Source of the DNA: an uncultured Propionibacteriaceae bacterium
GTDB lineage: Bacteria; Actinomycetota; Actinomycetes; Propionibacteriales; Propionibacteriaceae
DNA length: 9,860 nt
Assembly: GCA_936924635.1 (NCBI GenBank)
Contig: CAKZHP010000122.1
Coordinates: 1-9,860, forward strand
Direction: 5' to 3'
How positions within the stretch are numbered: the first letter of the stretch is position 1; the number at the start of each line of letters is the position of its first letter. Shown here piece by piece: positions 1-5,751 of the stretch. The notes beneath the pieces are model-generated. The model saw only the letters and a list, made by a program, of their open reading frames with translations, was not told the origin of the DNA and searched no databases. Both the position numbers and the translations under genes were made by a program.

Positions 1-197
1 GGGCGCGGCTGACGGCGACGGTGGGCGGCACGTACGAGCTCGGGCGCGGCCGGCTGCTGCGCCACGGCCAGGAGGTGCCCGGCCGCGCGGGGCGCTACGA
101 GTCACCCTGGGTGACGGCGCCCGACGACCCGTACGAGATCGTGGTCGAGGGCGAGACGGGGCGGCTGGTGCTCGACCGCCGCGGCCGGCGCGAGTGA
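1..197 (+). CDS. 3' end of an unrecognised protein (partial)
   Basis: Only the last 64 codons are present, read in the frame beginning at base 3 and ending at a TGA at 195-197. The reading frame is open from the window edge, with the strong third-position G/C expected of a real gene here. The residues are rich in Arg, Gly and acidic residues, with alternating hydrophobics near the end (EIVVEGETGRLVLDRR) that look like two or three beta strands. No membrane segment or catalytic motif is visible and I do not recognise the family. It ends 30 bases before the small membrane protein at 228, with a promoter-like TAGGGT between them, so the next gene may have its own transcript. The coding call is fairly safe; the function is unknown. 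Confidence 0.6.
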   Translation, partial: ARLTATVGGTYELGRGRLLRHGQEVPGRAGRYESPWVTAPDDPYEIVVEGETGRLVLDRRGRRE

Positions 198-227
198 CCG
201 TCGGCGCGAGTGGCTAGGGTGCGCTCC
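192..227 (+). promoter_or_regulatory. Probable leaderless promoter of the small protein and amidohydrolase pair
   Basis: A TAGGGT -10 hexamer lies at 215-220, followed by exactly seven bases and then the ATG at 228. This spacing would place the transcription start at or next to the start codon, the usual layout of leaderless mRNAs in actinobacteria. No good Shine-Dalgarno is seen before the ATG. The -35 is poor: GTGACC at 194-199 gives a 15-base spacer. Seen: the -10 and its distance. Inferred: leaderless transcription. Confidence 0.4.
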
Positions 228-350
228 ATGAAGCGGTGGGTGCTGATGGGGGCGTCGATCGCCGGAGTGACGGCGTACCTGTGGAAGAAGCAGCAGACGC
301 CGCCCCGGCAGGGCGACTGGAGCGCAGCGACCGATCCCGCGCCGCGGTGA
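228..350 (+). CDS. Small single-span membrane protein, DLW-39-like
   Basis: A 40-residue peptide: MKRW, then a hydrophobic helix (about residues 5-18, LMGASIAGVTAYLW), a basic stop-transfer patch KK, a short polar linker and an ending with GDWSAATDPAPR. The layout and the tail (aromatic W, then an SAATD-type motif) resemble the actinobacterial DLW-39 family of tiny membrane proteins of unknown role. The canonical DLW is GDW here, so the assignment is tentative. A Lys/Arg start, a single helix and a KK boundary predict a protein with its N-terminus out and short C-terminal tail in, or the reverse; the sequence does not decide. Its TGA (348-350) overlaps the GTG of the amidohydrolase (347-349) as GTGA, which indicates translational coupling. 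It starts directly behind a TAGGGT box. Confidence 0.6.
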   Translation: MKRWVLMGASIAGVTAYLWKKQQTPPRQGDWSAATDPAPR

Positions 351-1600
351 GCGACGCGTTCGACCGCTCGTACGCGGAGGTCAAGGCCCTGGTCGACGAC
401 CTCTGGGCCCATCCCGAGCTGGGCTACCGGGAGCACCACACCTCGGCGGCCGTACGCGAGTTCGTGCAACGCCACGCGCCAGGCGTGCCCATCGAGGAGT
501 TCGCGCTCACGGGGTTGCGCGTCCGGGTCGGGCCGGGCCTGCCCGACGCCGTGGCCGTGGTCGCCGAGCTGGACGCGCTCATCGTGCCGACGCACCCCGA
601 CGCCGACCCGGGCACCGGCGCCGTGCACGCCTGCGGCCACCACACGCAGGTCGGCATCGCGTGTGCGCTGCTGGCCGACGTGACCTCACGTGAGTGGTCG
701 CTGCCGTTCGACCTGGTCTTCGTGTTCGTGCCGGCGGAGGAGTACGTCGACCTGGAGCATCGCCGCGCCCTGCGCGAGAGCGGGCAGATCGAGTGGTTCG
801 GCGGCAAGCCGGAGGCGATGCGGCTCGGCGTGTTCGACGACGTCAGCGCGGCGGTGCTGACGCACACGATGGGCGGCGGCCAGGTGCGCACGGTGGAGCT
901 CGACTGCGACCTGGCGGGTTTCCTGTACAAGCACGTCACCTTCCACGGCACCGCCGCCCACGCGGGGTTCGCTCCCTGGGCCGGGGCGAACGCGGCCTCG
1001 ATGGCGGTGCTCTACCAGACCGCGATCGGGCTCGGGCGCCAGCAGCTTCCCGACGGGGTGCTCGCCCGCATGAACCCGGTGGTCACGAGCGAGCCCATGA
1101 CGACGAACGTGGTGCCGGCATCGGCTCGGGTCTCCACCGATGTACGGGCGGTGGACCCCGCCGCGATGGGCACCATGTCGCGCCGCCTGGACGCGATGGC
1201 CGAGGGGTCGGCGCTGGCGCTCGGGGGGCGCGCGGAGATCGAGACCGAGGTCGGCTACCTCCCGTTCGTGCAGGACCGGGCGCTGGGGCAGGCGTTCCGG
1301 GAGGCGTACGAGGCCGGGGTGCCCGGCATCGACCACCTGCTGGACGACCGGGGCGCGTCGGCCGCGGCCGGCGACGTCGGCGACCTGTCGGTGATGCTGC
1401 CATGCGTCCAGATCGGATACTCAGGACTGGAGGGCACCGTCCACGGCAACGACTTCCGGCTCGTCGACGCCGAGACGGTGCTGCGAGCCGTTCCCCGGTT
1501 CCTCGCGGCGGGTCTGGGCAGGATCCGGCTGCAGGAGACCCGTCCCACGCGCTCGTACGAGACCTATCTGGGTACCCTTTCGGCCATTTCTGATACATGA
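347..1600 (+). CDS. M20-family metallo-amidohydrolase / peptidase
   Basis: This 417-residue protein is of normal length for M20 enzymes that hydrolyse N-acyl or amide bonds of amino acids (aminoacylase, IAA-amino acid hydrolase and AbgA/B relatives), using two metal ions. Visible landmarks are the early HPELGYRE (22-29), ELDAL (74-78, Asp77), the metal motif HACGHH (94-99), the catalytic and metal Glu pair in PAEEY (129-133), the lid-domain motif GTAAHAGFAPWAGANAAS (201-218, His205), and the C-terminal VHGNDF (365-370, His366). The usual Asp of GHD is His99. The start is the GTG at 347. Upstream in-frame ATG codons, such as that at 236, lie inside the preceding small gene, and homology begins with the SDAFDRSYAEVK helix. 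No signal peptide is seen, so it should be cytoplasmic. The substrate cannot be read from sequence. The family call is firm. Confidence 0.88.
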   Translation: MSDAFDRSYAEVKALVDDLWAHPELGYREHHTSAAVREFVQRHAPGVPIEEFALTGLRVRVGPGLPDAVAVVAELDALIVPTHPDADPGTGAVHACGHHTQVGIACALLADVTSREWSLPFDLVFVFVPAEEYVDLEHRRALRESGQIEWFGGKPEAMRLGVFDDVSAAVLTHTMGGGQVRTVELDCDLAGFLYKHVTFHGTAAHAGFAPWAGANAASMAVLYQTAIGLGRQQLPDGVLARMNPVVTSEPMTTNVVPASARVSTDVRAVDPAAMGTMSRRLDAMAEGSALALGGRAEIETEVGYLPFVQDRALGQAFREAYEAGVPGIDHLLDDRGASAAAGDVGDLSVMLPCVQIGYSGLEGTVHGNDFRLVDAETVLRAVPRFLAAGLGRIRLQETRPTRSYETYLGTLSAISDT

Positions 1601-1622
1601 CAGCGTTTTCCTGGAAACTGTC
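1599..1622. repeat. Interrupted inverted repeat at the end of the amidohydrolase gene
   Basis: Arms GACAG (1599-1603) and CTGTC (1618-1622) enclose TTTCC-T-GGAAA (1607-1617), with a CG(T) bulge on the left side. As RNA it could fold as GACAG/CTGTC plus TTT/AAA around a six-base loop, followed by TTGTCT, a weak terminator for the gene that stops at 1600. As DNA it is a near-palindrome abutting the -35 box at 1623-1628, so it could instead be an operator for the downstream promoter. Sequence alone does not separate the two. Confidence 0.4.
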
Positions 1623-1650
1623 TTGTCTGCCGCGCTGGCGTGCCTAGGGT
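1623..1650 (+). promoter_or_regulatory. Sigma70-like promoter of the intergenic small RNA
   Basis: TTGTCT (1623-1628) and TAGGGT (1645-1650) are separated by 16 bases. The -10 is identical to the one at 215-220, in front of the DLW-39-like gene. No plus-strand protein gene follows before the minus-strand operon that ends at 1789. The natural product is therefore a short non-coding transcript starting near 1657. Confidence 0.45.
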
Positions 1651-1656
1651 TGCCGT

Positions 1657-1785
1657 AGCGGTTTCGCCCCCAGACCGAAACCGCGCCGCTGCAGAGCATC
1701 GGCGCCATCGCCCGACGTGGCTGGCGCTGCGGGCCACAGCGAGAGCCCGGGCGTCCTCCCCCACATCGACGCCCGGGCTCGGCCG
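1657..1785 (+). ncRNA. Candidate small RNA resembling the actinobacterial 6C RNA
   Basis: Two perfect stem-loops with C-rich loops lie behind a promoter-like sequence. Hairpin 1 has arms GCGGTTTCG (1658-1666) and CGAAACCGC (1676-1684), with loop CCCCCAGAC. Hairpin 2 has arms GAGCCCGGGCGTC (1743-1755) and GACGCCCGGGCTC (1768-1780), with loop CTCCCCCACATC. Each loop exposes five consecutive C. The 6C class in actinobacteria is defined by two hairpins with runs of about six C in their loops; these are thought to pair with G-rich ribosome binding sites. The match is therefore good in architecture, one C short in each run, with a longer linker than I would expect. The linker can form weaker stems such as GTGGC/GCCAC (1717-1736). 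A structured RNA is likely; its membership in 6C is a pattern-based guess. Confidence 0.45.
1743..1780 (-). terminator. Strong hairpin terminator, shared by the roadblock operon and the facing small RNA
   Basis: A perfect 13-base-pair GC-rich stem with a 12-base loop begins 9 bases beyond the TGA (1789-1791) of the minus-strand roadblock gene. There is no T tract on either side, which is common for actinobacterial terminators. Since the stem is symmetric it can also end the plus-strand small RNA, in which case it is that RNA's second hairpin. Confidence 0.7.
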
Positions 1786-1788
1786 TTC

Positions 1789-2160
1789 TCAGGCCTGGTC
1801 GTCCTGGGCCGAGCGCAGCGCCTGCGCGAAGGCCGGGACGGTCTCGGTGAGCAGATGGTCGAGGTCCGCGGCCGAGGTGTCGACGATCAGCGCCGCCTCC
1901 AGGCGGGGCGGGCACACCACCACGACGGCCGTACGCCCGTTCAGGTCGAGCACGTAGAGGTCGTCCAGCTCGTTGCCGCCGGCCGCGGCGGCGACACGCA
2001 GGTCGTGGGTCACGGCGTTGAGCATCGGGCCGGTCGTGGAGCGGGTCTCGAACGACGCGTACGACAGCCCGTTGCCCGACGCCCACACGTCGACGGCGAC
2101 CAGGGCGTCGCCGAGGTCGGCGCGCGCCTGCTCGATCGCGGTCTCGATCTGCGTGAGCAT
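1789..2160 (-). CDS. Stand-alone roadblock/LC7-like domain protein
   Basis: A 123-residue protein made of one alpha/beta domain. It has an N-terminal helix (MLTQIETAIEQARADLGDAL), a strand ending in a small turn (VAVDVWASGNGLSYASF), a helix, then strand pairs LDDLYVLDLNGRTAVVVV and RLEAALIVDT, and a C-terminal helix (DLDHLLTETVPAFAQALRSA). The order and the 'strand, acidic or polar turn, strand' core fit the roadblock/LC7 fold known from MglB-like regulators of small GTPases. It aligns along its whole length with the C-terminal domain of the protein encoded immediately upstream, so the two are paralogues. The genes overlap by one base (TGATG at 2162-2158), a sign of coupling and of stoichiometric production. 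No GTPase gene is seen nearby, so a GTPase-regulator role is only inferred. The fold call is moderate. Confidence 0.75.
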   Translation of the reverse strand: MLTQIETAIEQARADLGDALVAVDVWASGNGLSYASFETRSTTGPMLNAVTHDLRVAAAAGGNELDDLYVLDLNGRTAVVVVCPPRLEAALIVDTSAADLDHLLTETVPAFAQALRSAQDDQA

Positions 2161-4121
2161 CAGGCCCCCCGGACGGTGCTGGCGACGGCGGTGCGCACGG
2201 CGGGGACGGTCTGCGTGAGCACCGTGCCCAGCCCGACCTGCGCGGCGTCAAGGGTCAGGCAGGCGCCGAGGTCCTCATGGGCGTTCACGACGACCGCGAC
2301 CCGGTCGCCGGTCAGGCGCACCAGGTAGTACGCACCGAGTCGGGGCAGGTCCGCATACCGGAGCGACTCGGTCAGCTCCTTGCCGGCGCGGTGCCACATG
2401 GCGGTGGCCTCGACCGACCCGTTCTCGCTCGCCACAGGCAGGCCCGTCTTGGTCTCGAAGACTGTGAGGTCGAGCAGGGCGTCGCCGATCGACTCTCGGG
2501 TCTCGGCCATCACCTCGTCGAGGCGGAGCATGTCGAGGTCGAGCGGCGGGCGCGGCTTCGCCCGGCGACGGCGGCGGTTGGGCATCGAGAGTCCGCCGAA
2601 GCCGCGACCGTTCTGGGCGCGGACGACGGCCGGTGGCGTCGCCGGGAGGCCCAGGTACGCACGCTCGGGGTACTCCCGGTCGGGGTGGTCGGAGCCCGCG
2701 TCCCGTACGGCGTCCTCGGTCGGCTCCGTCGGCCACTCGCCGTGCTGCTCCATCCAGGCGCGCTGGCGGGCGATGAAGTCGATCTGGTCGTCATCGATGT
2801 ACGGAGAGTGGTCGGCATCGTCGGTGGTCTCTGGGCTGGGCTCGTCGGCCGGCTCCGCGTCGACCTCGGCAGCGGCCGTTGCCTCGCCGGCCGCGGCATG
2901 GCCGTCGGTGTCGGCGCTCTCAATGTCGCCGTCGTCGGTCCCCGCCAGGTCGTTGTCGACGGACTCCTGCGGCTCTGACTTCTCGGGAGCGATCTCAGCG
3001 TCCAGCTCGACGTCGGTCTGCTCCGTGCCGTGCTCGGGGGCCGTCTCGGTGTCGAGATCCGTCACCTCGCTACGGAGGTCGGCGATGTCGGCAGCGGTCT
3101 CGGTGTCCGCCTCGACGGGCTCGGTCTCGGGCCCGGCCTCCGTGTCGGCCCCCGCGAGCCCGGGCGTGGTCGCTTCAGCGGTCTCCGCTGTCTCGGTGTC
3201 CAGGGCCTCAGCAGAGTCCGGGGCGTCCGCCGTCTCGGCGAGCTCCTTCTCGGGCCGAGCAACGTCCGCGTCGCTCTGGTCCGGCGCGGTCTCGTCCGGC
3301 GCGGTCTCGGCAGCCGCAGCGAGCTCGCCTGTCTCGACCGCGGGGCACAGGTCAGCCGCTTCGCTCTGGGGCTCGGTGACGTCGGCCGCGGTCTCGGTGC
3401 CGGCGTCGTCGCGGTCCGCCTCCTCCGTCGGAACCTCGGCAGCGTCGGCAGAGGTCTCGGCGTCCGGTTCGTCCGTCGACGCGGTCTCCTCGTCGTCGGT
3501 CTCGGCCGACAGCTCCTCAGCAGCGCCGGTCTTGGGCTCCTCCGTCGGGGACTGGTCGTCGCTCGGGTCGGCATCCACTGTCTCGACGTCGGCGGCAGGC
3601 ATCTCGATGGTGTCGTCGGGATCAGCCTCGGTGTCGTCGGCCTGGTCGGGATCCTCCGACGGCTCGGCGATCGCCACAGGGGCGGCGGGCGCACCGGTGA
3701 CGTCGACGACCAGGTCGGGAGAGACCACGACGATCTCGGCGACCTCGTCCTCCGGCTCCAGGCCGCGACGGGCAGCGGCCTCGTCTGCTTCCCCCTCATC
3801 GGCGGTGATCGCAGGGAGTGCCCCAGCCTGCTCGGCCTCAGGCTCGCCGCTCGCCGCAGCGTCCTCGGCGGCGTACGAACGGCGGCTCGCCGCCTCCGGC
3901 GCGGCTCCGTACCGACGCGCAGGGTCGTTGGGGGTCATCGCCGACCGGGCACCGCCAGCCGACAGGTGCGCGATCGCGAACCTCGGCAGCTGCGTGGTCT
4001 CGTCGTCGGTGTCGTCGATGTCGATGTCGTCCGGGTCCCGCTCGGCGACGCGGCGCGGCTTGCTGATTCCGTCGGTGAACGACCAGCGGGGGAACCCCAG
4101 CCGTCCGCGGAACAACTTCAT
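2160..4121 (-). CDS. Large acidic protein with C-terminal roadblock-like domain
   Basis: A 653-residue protein in three parts. Residues 1-60 carry a compact, basic-aromatic start (MKLFRGRLGFPRWSFTDGIS), an acidic DDIDIDDTDDE patch and LPRFAIAHL. Residues about 75-440 are almost entirely Ala, Glu, Asp, Thr, Ser and Pro, with repeated ETA, TETA, TEE and PDETAP units; the segment is strongly acidic and surely disordered. A possible helix FIARQRAWMEQHGEWP (449-464) and a basic RRRRRAKPRP run (516-525) lead to the roadblock-like domain (about 528-650), paralogous to the next gene product. No signal peptide or membrane helix is seen. The ATG at 4121 has GAGAGG about ten bases upstream. The protein may serve as a scaffold or tether, the acidic chain spacing the N-terminal peptide from the dimerising domain; that is inference. 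The long plus-strand frame opposite it is a codon-bias shadow. Confidence 0.82.
   Translation of the reverse strand: MKLFRGRLGFPRWSFTDGISKPRRVAERDPDDIDIDDTDDETTQLPRFAIAHLSAGGARSAMTPNDPARRYGAAPEAASRRSYAAEDAAASGEPEAEQAGALPAITADEGEADEAAARRGLEPEDEVAEIVVVSPDLVVDVTGAPAAPVAIAEPSEDPDQADDTEADPDDTIEMPAADVETVDADPSDDQSPTEEPKTGAAEELSAETDDEETASTDEPDAETSADAAEVPTEEADRDDAGTETAADVTEPQSEAADLCPAVETGELAAAAETAPDETAPDQSDADVARPEKELAETADAPDSAEALDTETAETAEATTPGLAGADTEAGPETEPVEADTETAADIADLRSEVTDLDTETAPEHGTEQTDVELDAEIAPEKSEPQESVDNDLAGTDDGDIESADTDGHAAAGEATAAAEVDAEPADEPSPETTDDADHSPYIDDDQIDFIARQRAWMEQHGEWPTEPTEDAVRDAGSDHPDREYPERAYLGLPATPPAVVRAQNGRGFGGLSMPNRRRRRAKPRPPLDLDMLRLDEVMAETRESIGDALLDLTVFETKTGLPVASENGSVEATAMWHRAGKELTESLRYADLPRLGAYYLVRLTGDRVAVVVNAHEDLGACLTLDAAQVGLGTVLTQTVPAVRTAVASTVRGA
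3280..3309. repeat. Perfect 15-base tandem duplication inside the acidic segment
   Basis: TCCGGCGCGGTCTCG occurs twice head to tail (3280-3294 and 3295-3309), giving the repeated PDETA units of the disordered region on the minus strand. It shows that this segment grows and shrinks by in-frame slippage, and related GCGGTCTCG words recur across 3090-3490. Confidence 0.8.
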
Positions 4122-4189
4122 CGCTGGGTCGCCTCTCGAGTGCCGGGGGGTGCATCGTGCCTGGAGCGAGGGTGCTCGGGCTGGGCCTC

Positions 4190-4222
4190 ACTCTAGGTCA
4201 GCGGACTCATGACGAGCGGACT
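4190..4222 (-). promoter_or_regulatory. Possible promoter and direct repeat upstream of the roadblock operon
   Basis: Between the two minus-strand genes (4122-4351, 230 bases) I see no further gene. On the minus strand a TAGAGT hexamer (4195-4190) could be a -10 about 70 bases before the ATG at 4121. Just upstream of it an 8-base word, AGCGGACT, is repeated directly at 4200-4207 and 4215-4222 (15-base pitch), covering the place of a -35 for which no good match exists. This could be an activator site, but the evidence is thin. Confidence 0.25.
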
Positions 4223-4351
4223 GGTGAGAACTCCTTCACCGGGCTGAGCGCACAGCATCGTTCGACCGGGTGGCCACGAAGCTTCATGACGCGAGTCGCC
4301 GCAACGGGGGCTCTGACCGGGATTGTCGCTGTCGGAACCTCGACGGTCGGA

Positions 4352-4759
4352 CTACAGCAGCCCGACGACCAGCGCCACGGCCAGGAACATCACCAGCTGG
4401 TAGCCGGTGTTGATGACGGTGAGCCGCCCAGGCTTCTGCTCGAACGCGTTGTGCTGCAGCAACGTCGTGGCCGAGAAGGCTGCCCAGGCCGCGAACCCCA
4501 CGAGCAGCGCCAGCCACACCGAGCCGTACCCAACGGCTTTCGACACCGCCGAGACCGCGAGGGCGATCCCCACGGTCGTGAGGGCGTTCGCGACCGCCAG
4601 CTGGACCATGTTCCTCGCCCTCACCGGTCGGGACCGTTCCGGCGTGATGCCGGTGAGGCGTTCCCAGGCGTCAGCGATCGGACCCTTCTGGTACCAGAAG
4701 AACGCCACGGCCATCGCCGCGACGAACCCCAGACCGACCTCGAGCCAGGTGATGGTCAT
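4352..4759 (-). CDS. DUF1761-like four-helix membrane protein
   Basis: A 135-residue integral membrane protein with four hydrophobic segments at about residues 4-22, 48-70, 74-98 and 110-135. The first ends in AFFWYQKGPIADAW, matching the small-residue helix followed by a WY motif and W of the DUF1761 family. The last is preceded by NAFEQKPGRLTVINTGYQ, resembling the family's conserved loop and start of helix four. The family's function is unknown. The start is the ATG at 4759 and not the one 15 codons earlier: GGAGG at 4770-4766 sits six bases upstream of it, and the extra residues (TIRRDVAPRRFC) are non-hydrophobic. It is divergent from the HxlR-type regulator and shares its promoter region, so it is the obvious target of that regulator. 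Confidence 0.75.
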   Translation of the reverse strand: MTITWLEVGLGFVAAMAVAFFWYQKGPIADAWERLTGITPERSRPVRARNMVQLAVANALTTVGIALAVSAVSKAVGYGSVWLALLVGFAAWAAFSATTLLQHNAFEQKPGRLTVINTGYQLVMFLAVALVVGLL

Positions 4760-4765
4760 GCAGAA

Positions 4766-4770
4766 CCTCC
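4766..4770 (-). promoter_or_regulatory. Ribosome binding site that fixes the DUF1761 gene start
   Basis: GGAGG read on the minus strand, six bases before the ATG at 4759-4757. It rules against the upstream ATG at 4804, which lies inside the operator and would have no ribosome binding site. Confidence 0.7.
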
Positions 4771-4791
4771 GTGGTGCGACGTCTCGGCGAA

Positions 4792-4810
4792 TGGTTGATA
4801 ACATAAACCA
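4792..4810. promoter_or_regulatory. Shared operator/promoter between the DUF1761 and HxlR genes
   Basis: TGGTTgataacataAACCA is an inverted repeat with 5-base outer arms and two further symmetric AT pairs inside, the size and shape of a site for a dimeric winged-helix repressor. It contains TAACAT (4799-4804) as a plus-strand -10, eight bases before the HxlR ATG at 4813, which has no Shine-Dalgarno and so is probably leaderless. Read the other way, TATGTT (4805-4800) is a minus-strand -10, with TTGATA (4826-4821) as a possible -35 at a short 15-base spacing. It is also the only AT-rich patch of the region. Binding here would shut both promoters, giving repression of the target and autoregulation. 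Confidence 0.6.
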
Positions 4811-4812
4811 CG

Positions 4813-5439
4813 ATGGACACTATCAAGCAACGGTCGTACGGACAGTTCTGCGGACTCGCCCGTGCCCTCGACGTGATCGGCGACCGCTGGAACCTGCTGA
4901 TCGTGCGCGAGCTCCTGCCGGGACCGCTGCGTTACGTCGACCTGAAGGCGTCCCTGTCAGGAGTAGCCACCAACCTCCTGGCCGAGCGCCTGCGCTCGCT
5001 GGAGCACCACGGGGTGATTGAGCGCAGGCTCGGTGACGTCGGTGTCCAGTACGCCCTGACGGCCTGGGGTGCCGAGCTCCGCGAGCCCATGGAGGCGCTG
5101 GGCCGCTGGGGCGTACCGCTCCTGGCCACGGGACGGGGAGACGACGCGTTCCAGCCCCGCTGGCTCGTGATCGCGCTCCCGCCGCTCCTCCGGGGCCGCA
5201 CGGCAGACCCGGCCTGGGAGATCGGCTTCGAGGTGGAAGGACTCCTGATCGTGCTGCGCCTCGACGGAGACCAGGCCACGGCCTCGATCTCCCCGAGCAC
5301 CCCGCCCCGTACGGTCCTCCGGGCCGCACCGGAGACCGTGATCGGCCTGGTCACAGGGGCGATCAGCACAGACGAAGCCGTGGCTGCGGGCGACGTCGCC
5401 GGCGATGTCGCAGAGATTCGGCGGGCCTTCGGTCGCTGA
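4813..5439 (+). CDS. HxlR-type winged-helix transcriptional regulator with C-terminal SCP2-like domain
   Basis: The 208-residue protein starts with an HxlR DNA-binding domain (residues 1-102). It shows QFCGLARALDVIGDRW (11-26), holding the conserved Cys13 and the 'x-IGDRW' form of the family's GKW motif, then NLLIVREL. The recognition region is GPLRYVDLKASLSGVATNLLAERLRSLEHHGVI, and the wing lies around VQYALTAWG. HxlR proteins are dimeric one-component regulators, often responding to electrophiles or redox state through the N-terminal Cys. Residues about 110-205 form an added domain ending in AAPETVIGLVTGAISTDEAVAAGDVAGD, close to the sterol-carrier (SCP2)-like module found on many actinobacterial HxlR proteins, so a hydrophobic ligand is plausible. 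The ATG lies two bases behind the operator with no ribosome binding site, suggesting a leaderless message. It likely controls itself and the DUF1761 gene. Confidence 0.88.
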   Translation: MDTIKQRSYGQFCGLARALDVIGDRWNLLIVRELLPGPLRYVDLKASLSGVATNLLAERLRSLEHHGVIERRLGDVGVQYALTAWGAELREPMEALGRWGVPLLATGRGDDAFQPRWLVIALPPLLRGRTADPAWEIGFEVEGLLIVLRLDGDQATASISPSTPPRTVLRAAPETVIGLVTGAISTDEAVAAGDVAGDVAEIRRAFGR

Positions 5440-5462
5440 ACGACCTGGTGGTGGTGGAAGTA

Positions 5463-5741
5463 ATGGAACGTTGCGGGAACAGGCGACCACGGATTGAGAA
5501 GCTGGTTTCCGCGTGGAATCAAGGGCCTGTCGGCACAGATGACCCTACCCGAGAGCCGGACGACCCATTGATCGGCGCGTCAGCGGAACCAAGTAAACGA
5601 CCTCGAACACGTCTGACGGACGAGGAAGTGGATGCTATGCGAACAGCCCGCGCGCAAGGAATCAGTGTGCACGCACTCGCGCGGCGGTACGCGGTCCACC
5701 GAGGGACGGTATGGGCGAAGACTCGGAGTACGAAGGACTGA
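5463..5741 (+). CDS. Small resolvase-type helix-turn-helix protein
   Basis: A 92-residue protein whose second half (about residues 48-88: PRTRLTDEEVDAMRTARAQG, then ISVHALARRYAVHRGTVWAK) is a classical HTH of the kind that ends serine recombinases (Hin and resolvase C-terminal domain): 'L-T-x-E-E-V', a helix, then 'G-I-S-V-x-x-L-A-R-R-Y-x-V-H-R-G-T-V'. The catalytic serine-recombinase domain is absent. The first 45 residues are polar, Pro- and Asp-rich, and look disordered. It may be a stand-alone accessory DNA-binding protein or the surviving tail of a recombinase. I start it at the ATG at 5463, with GGTGG six bases upstream; GTG codons at 5448, 5451 and 5454 are alternatives. It sits 23 bases behind the HxlR gene but has the composition of the island. 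Confidence 0.65.
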   Translation: MERCGNRRPRIEKLVSAWNQGPVGTDDPTREPDDPLIGASAEPSKRPRTRLTDEEVDAMRTARAQGISVHALARRYAVHRGTVWAKTRSTKD

Positions 5742-5751
5742 TGAATCTCCT

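Noticed and set aside
236..346. Upstream extension of the amidohydrolase to the ATG at 236
   Set aside because: It lies inside the small membrane protein gene, adds residues without family similarity, and the GTG at 347 gives a natural GTGA coupling.
694..1593. 299-residue plus-strand frame inside the amidohydrolase gene
   Set aside because: Arg/Gly/Pro-rich third-position shadow; the M20 motifs are all in the other frame.
3030..4196. 388-residue plus-strand frame in the same region
   Set aside because: Arg/Gly/Leu-rich low-complexity shadow of the minus-strand gene; no start signal or domain.
2380..4212. 610-residue plus-strand open frame opposite the acidic protein gene
   Set aside because: It is almost wholly Ser, Ala, Val and Gly, as expected when GC-rich Glu/Asp/Ala/Thr codons are read antisense. 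It has no domain, and the minus-strand protein has recognisable ends and a paralogous domain.
4329..4346. Hairpin CTGTCG/CGACGG just beyond the DUF1761 stop as a terminator
   Set aside because: Only six pairs including a G-U on the plus strand; on the relevant minus strand the G-U becomes a C-A mismatch, so the stem is too weak.
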